Notes under the pieces: model-generated
What the model was told of the DNA's origin: nothing
Databases searched by the model: none
The model's input: only the letters and a program-made list of their open reading frames with translations
NCBI GenBank assembly: GCA_012512055.1
Contig: JAAZEW010000029.1
Location: 1 to 9,099 of the forward strand
DNA: 9,099 bases
Direction: 5' to 3'
Source of the DNA: Bacillota bacterium
GTDB taxonomy: Bacteria > Bacillota_G > SHA-98 > UBA4971
In this document: piece after piece, positions 6,756-9,099 of the stretch
How the letters are laid out: every line of letters starts with the position of its first letter
How positions within the stretch are numbered: the first letter of the stretch is position 1
Position numbers and translations under genes: made by a program

Positions 6756-6815
6756 TACACCAAATGCAAAGTAAACCCAAAAAATGTCTGTGCACAGTGA
6801 ACTTAGAAAGTTGGA

Positions 6816-6845
6816 GGTGCATTAATACACCGGATATGCTAGAAT
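6816..6845 (+). promoter_or_regulatory. por operon promoter: extended -10 with overlapping palindrome
   Basis: TGC-TAGAAT (6837-6845) is an extended -10 element. The -35 hexamer position (6817-6822) has no good consensus, as is common for extended -10 promoters. Instead the -35 area is occupied by a 16-base near-perfect palindrome, GGTGCATTAATACACC (6816-6831), with one mismatched pair. That layout suits a repressor or activator site acting on porGDAB. It would give a leader of about 90 bases before the porG ATG. Confidence 0.4.
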
Positions 6846-6941
6846 AACTTATGTGTGTATTTAAATGTGCCTTCAGATGAGTGGGAATATACTGAAGGTT
6901 GGATAGTAAAGATTTCGAAGCACATGTGAGGGGGACAGGCT

Positions 6942-7517
6942 ATGGCAGAACTTCTAGAGATTCGCTGGCACGGAAGAGGCGGCCAGGGCGCGAAAACTGC
7001 AGCCATCCTACTGGGTGAAGCAGTTTCCGCTTCAGGTAAGTATATTCAGGCATTCCCTGAGTATGGTCCTGAGCGGATGGGCGCACCGGTGCTTGCATTC
7101 AACCGCATTAGTGAGGAGCCTATCAGGCTGCATTGTCAGGTGGCAAATCCTGCGATGGTTGTAGTTCTTGATGCTACATTGATCGGTAAAGCAGACGTAA
7201 CTGCAGGAGTGCCGGAAGATGGATTGTACATTATTAATACCAACCTATCACCCGGAGAGATGAGAGAACAATTGGGCTTAACCGGTGGCAAGGTTTATAC
7301 GCTCGATGCAACACAGATATCAATGGAGACTATGGGAAGGGATATTCCTAATACCCCAATGATGGGAGCTCTCATCAGAACGACCGGTCTGTTGACAATT
7401 GATGAGTTCGTGAGGAATACCAGGGAGAGGCTTGAAGCCAAGTTCCGCCCTGATATAGTCGAGAAGAACATCCAAGCTATTGAAAGGGCTTACCAGGAGG
7501 TGCAAGGGGAGGAATGA
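6942..7517 (+). CDS. porG: Pyruvate:ferredoxin oxidoreductase gamma subunit
   Basis: A 191-residue subunit of the 2-oxoacid:ferredoxin oxidoreductase family, which oxidises pyruvate + CoA to acetyl-CoA + CO2 and reduces ferredoxin in the cytosol. The N-terminal IRWHGRGGQGAKTAA (7-21) is the family hallmark and is part of the CoA-binding/gamma domain. It is followed by PEYGPERMGAPV (39-50), typical of the pyruvate-type gamma chain, and VVVLDATL (73-80). A GAGGGGG ribosome binding site precedes the ATG by 7-8 bases. It is the first gene of a gamma-delta-alpha-beta operon, the order known for four-subunit PFORs of Thermotoga and Pyrococcus. Its stop overlaps the porD start (ATGA). Specificity for pyruvate rather than branched 2-oxoacids rests mainly on the alpha subunit and gene order. 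Confidence 0.93.
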   Translation: MAELLEIRWHGRGGQGAKTAAILLGEAVSASGKYIQAFPEYGPERMGAPVLAFNRISEEPIRLHCQVANPAMVVVLDATLIGKADVTAGVPEDGLYIINTNLSPGEMREQLGLTGGKVYTLDATQISMETMGRDIPNTPMMGALIRTTGLLTIDEFVRNTRERLEAKFRPDIVEKNIQAIERAYQEVQGEE

Positions 7518-7828
7518 GTGCCGCAGAAAAGGGATGGAAAGATGTTCCCATGGGCGGGCTGATCCTTGAAGCCGGAAACGCTAAGGAGTATGAAACCGGA
7601 GACTGGAGAACATATAAGCCTGTCTGGAATGAAGAGAAGTGCAGTCATTGCATGATTTGCTGGGTTTTCTGTCCGGACTCGTCAATCCTTGTGAAAGAAG
7701 GAAAGATGTCCGGAATTGACTACAAACACTGCAAGGGCTGTGGGATATGCGCTCATGAGTGTCCCAGGAAGTGTATAGAGATGGTGATGGATACAGGAGA
7801 GAACGGGGAGGCTGGTGCAGGTGAATAA
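7514..7828 (+). CDS. porD: Pyruvate:ferredoxin oxidoreductase delta subunit (2x[4Fe-4S] ferredoxin-like)
   Basis: A 104-residue electron-transfer subunit that passes electrons from the TPP-bearing subunit to external ferredoxin. Two CxxCxxCxxxCP motifs are intact: Cys43, 46, 49, 53 (CSHCMICWVFCP) and Cys73, 76, 79, 83 (CKGCGICAHECP), with an additional Cys87. This is enough for two [4Fe-4S] clusters. The N-terminal extension ending in DWRTYKPVWNEEKC is typical of PorD chains rather than free ferredoxins. The ATG overlaps the porG stop by four bases (ATGA), with GGGGAGG-type ribosome binding sequence inside the end of porG, so the two are translationally coupled. The C-terminal tail is short and Gly/Glu rich, and it overlaps the start of porA. 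Confidence 0.95.
   Translation: MSAAEKGWKDVPMGGLILEAGNAKEYETGDWRTYKPVWNEEKCSHCMICWVFCPDSSILVKEGKMSGIDYKHCKGCGICAHECPRKCIEMVMDTGENGEAGAGE
7805..7811 (+). promoter_or_regulatory. Ribosome binding site that decides the porA start
   Basis: GGGGAGG (7805-7811) lies only 3 bases before the GTG at 7815 but 9 bases before the second in-frame GTG at 7821. The second is therefore the better start, and it shortens the product by two residues. The site is inside the end of porD. Confidence 0.55.
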
Positions 7829-9005
7829 GAGAGTTGCGATTACCGGTAATGAAGCGGTAGCAGAGGCTATGCGCCAGATTAATCCTGATGTCGTGGCAGC
7901 CTACCCAATTACCCCGGCGACTGAAATCGTCCAGATCTTTGCGGATTCTGTATCAGACGGCAAGGTTGATACAGAATTTGTTACCGTTGAGAGCGAGCAT
8001 TCTGCGATGAGTGCGACAATTGGCGCGTCAGCCGCAGGCGCCAGGGCGATGACTGCTACATCTTCACAGGGTCTTGCCCTTATGTGGGAGATGCTATATA
8101 TCGCTGCCGGGCTTAAACTCCCGATAGTAGCTCCTATTGTGAACAGAGCGCTGTCAGCCCCGATTAATATCCATTGTGATCACAGTGACACAATGGGGGC
8201 GCGGGATTCAGGATGGATACAGATATACTCAGAAGATGCTCAAGAAGCTTATGATAACCTTATTCAGGCCATACGTATTGCGGAGCATCCAGATGTGCTT
8301 CTGCCTGCCATGGTGACGATGGACGGTTTCATTGTCAGCCATGGAATGGGTAACGCTGAGCTTCTTCCGGACGATGTGGTGAAGAAGTTTGTCGGTGAGT
8401 ATGAACCTCGGCATTATCTCTTGGATGTAGAAAACCCCATCACTGTGGGCGCCTTGGACTTCTCCGACTGGTACTTTGAGCATCGTCGCCAGCTTGCGGA
8501 TGCCCATACCAGGGTGCAAGACGTTGTGCTCCAGGTGGCCGAGGAGTTTAAGGAGATTTCAGGCAGAGAATACAAGTTGTTCGATGCATACCGGCTGGAC
8601 GACGCGGAAGTTGCGATTGTAGTCATCAACTCTGCAGCAGGGACCGGCAAAACAGTGGTAGATGAGCTGAGAGAAAAAGGCCTTAAGGTCGGACTCCTTA
8701 AGATTCGTCTTTTCAGGCCATTCCCGCACAAGGAAATTGCTGAAGCTCTGTCCGGTTTGAAAGCTATAGCCGTTCTTGATCGAGCTGACAGTTTGTCTCT
8801 GATGGGAGGCCCGCTGTACATCGATCTTCGCGCTGCGATGTATGATTTACCCGGCCCAAGGGTGAATATGGTGAACTACATTTACGGTCTCGGAGGGCGA
8901 GACATTAATCTGGAACAGATAGCCGGGGTATATGATGACCTTATGGAAATCGCTAAGACAGGTAAGATAGCAGAGCCTGTGACATACCTCGGAGTCAGGG
9001 AATAG
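7821..9005 (+). CDS. porA: Pyruvate:ferredoxin oxidoreductase alpha subunit
   Basis: A 394-residue subunit from the GTG at 7821 (396 if GTG 7815 is used). It carries the pyrimidine-binding half of the TPP site and the substrate pocket. AAYPITPATEIV (26-37), TVESEHSAMSATIGASAAGARAMTATSSQGL (about 55-85, with the conserved Glu) and NRALSAPINIHCDHSDTMGARDSGWIQ (about 108-134) are the characteristic PorA segments. A C-terminal transketolase-like domain follows (about 260-370, including SAAGTGKTVVDELREKG and IRLFRPFP). The 'RALSAPINIH...D' and 'ARDSGWIQ' features favour pyruvate-type over 2-oxoglutarate-type enzymes. It overlaps porD by 8 bases. Its stop overlaps the porB ribosome binding site. 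Confidence 0.95.
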   Translation: MNKRVAITGNEAVAEAMRQINPDVVAAYPITPATEIVQIFADSVSDGKVDTEFVTVESEHSAMSATIGASAAGARAMTATSSQGLALMWEMLYIAAGLKLPIVAPIVNRALSAPINIHCDHSDTMGARDSGWIQIYSEDAQEAYDNLIQAIRIAEHPDVLLPAMVTMDGFIVSHGMGNAELLPDDVVKKFVGEYEPRHYLLDVENPITVGALDFSDWYFEHRRQLADAHTRVQDVVLQVAEEFKEISGREYKLFDAYRLDDAEVAIVVINSAAGTGKTVVDELREKGLKVGLLKIRLFRPFPHKEIAEALSGLKAIAVLDRADSLSLMGGPLYIDLRAAMYDLPGPRVNMVNYIYGLGGRDINLEQIAGVYDDLMEIAKTGKIAEPVTYLGVRE

Positions 9006-9017
9006 GAGGCGGCATAT

Positions 9018-9099
9018 ATGGCAAGTCTGAAGGAACTCGCAATGAAGGAAGAACTCCTGTGCGGCGGACATCGCGCATGCGCAGGCTGCGCCGCCCCTA
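9018..9099 (+). CDS. porB: Pyruvate:ferredoxin oxidoreductase beta subunit, N-terminus only (cut by window edge)
   Basis: Only the first 27 codons are in the window: MASLKELAMKEELL followed by CGGHRACAGCAAP. The GHRACAGC motif, with Cys21 and Cys24, is the N-terminal iron-sulfur cluster-binding signature of PorB, the subunit that binds TPP diphosphate and a [4Fe-4S] cluster. GGAGG (9005-9009) stands 8 bases before the ATG and shares its first base with the porA stop, so translation is probably coupled. The gene completes the gamma-delta-alpha-beta order. The rest lies to the right of the window. Confidence 0.9.
   Translation, partial: MASLKELAMKEELLCGGHRACAGCAAP

Noticed and set aside
8414..8821. 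Minus-strand open frame opposite porA
   Set aside because: It is Ser/Arg/Thr-rich without family resemblance, while porA motifs are strong in the plus frame.

Overview
The window looks like a chromosomal segment of an anaerobic bacterium. Base composition is near 50% GC by eye, Shine-Dalgarno sites are strong (GGAGG/GGGAGGG), and there are some GTG starts. A four-subunit pyruvate:ferredoxin oxidoreductase (gamma-delta-alpha-beta order) and the DXP-independent vitamin B6 enzyme PdxS would suit a Bacillota/Clostridia-like or thermophile-related anaerobe. That placement is inference. No rRNA, tRNA, CRISPR array or insertion sequence was seen.

Layout. At the left edge is the C-terminal part of a coiled-coil protein (+), which resembles the tail of DUF87/HerA-type ATPases. 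It converges, with a 15-base gap, on a minus-strand gene for a membrane-anchored Clp-fold serine protease of the SDH (serine dehydrogenase proteinase) family. A divergent intergenic region follows. Then comes a plus-strand group of vitamin B6-related genes: a PatB/MalY-type C-S lyase (PLP-dependent), pdxS (makes PLP) and glyA (PLP-dependent serine hydroxymethyltransferase). pdxS and glyA probably share a transcript. pdxT, the usual partner of pdxS, is not in the window.

A strong stem-loop after glyA lies between convergent genes and includes the last codons of the next gene. That gene is a minus-strand sensor with CBS, PAS and HD-phosphohydrolase domains. Its first CBS repeat continues 231 bases in frame upstream of the first ATG, but no ATG, GTG or TTG start is available there.

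Divergent from it is the porGDAB operon (+). The genes overlap or nearly touch, which implies translational coupling; porB is cut by the right edge. The por promoter region has an extended -10 element and a near-perfect 16-base palindrome at the -35 position.

How they fit together: PLP supply and PLP-dependent sulfur/one-carbon metabolism sit beside central pyruvate oxidation. The most unusual item is the CBS-PAS-HD regulator, which may sense nucleotide or redox state next to the ferredoxin-reducing enzyme. Most of the window is recognisable metabolism. I do not see strong evidence for a wholly new system.
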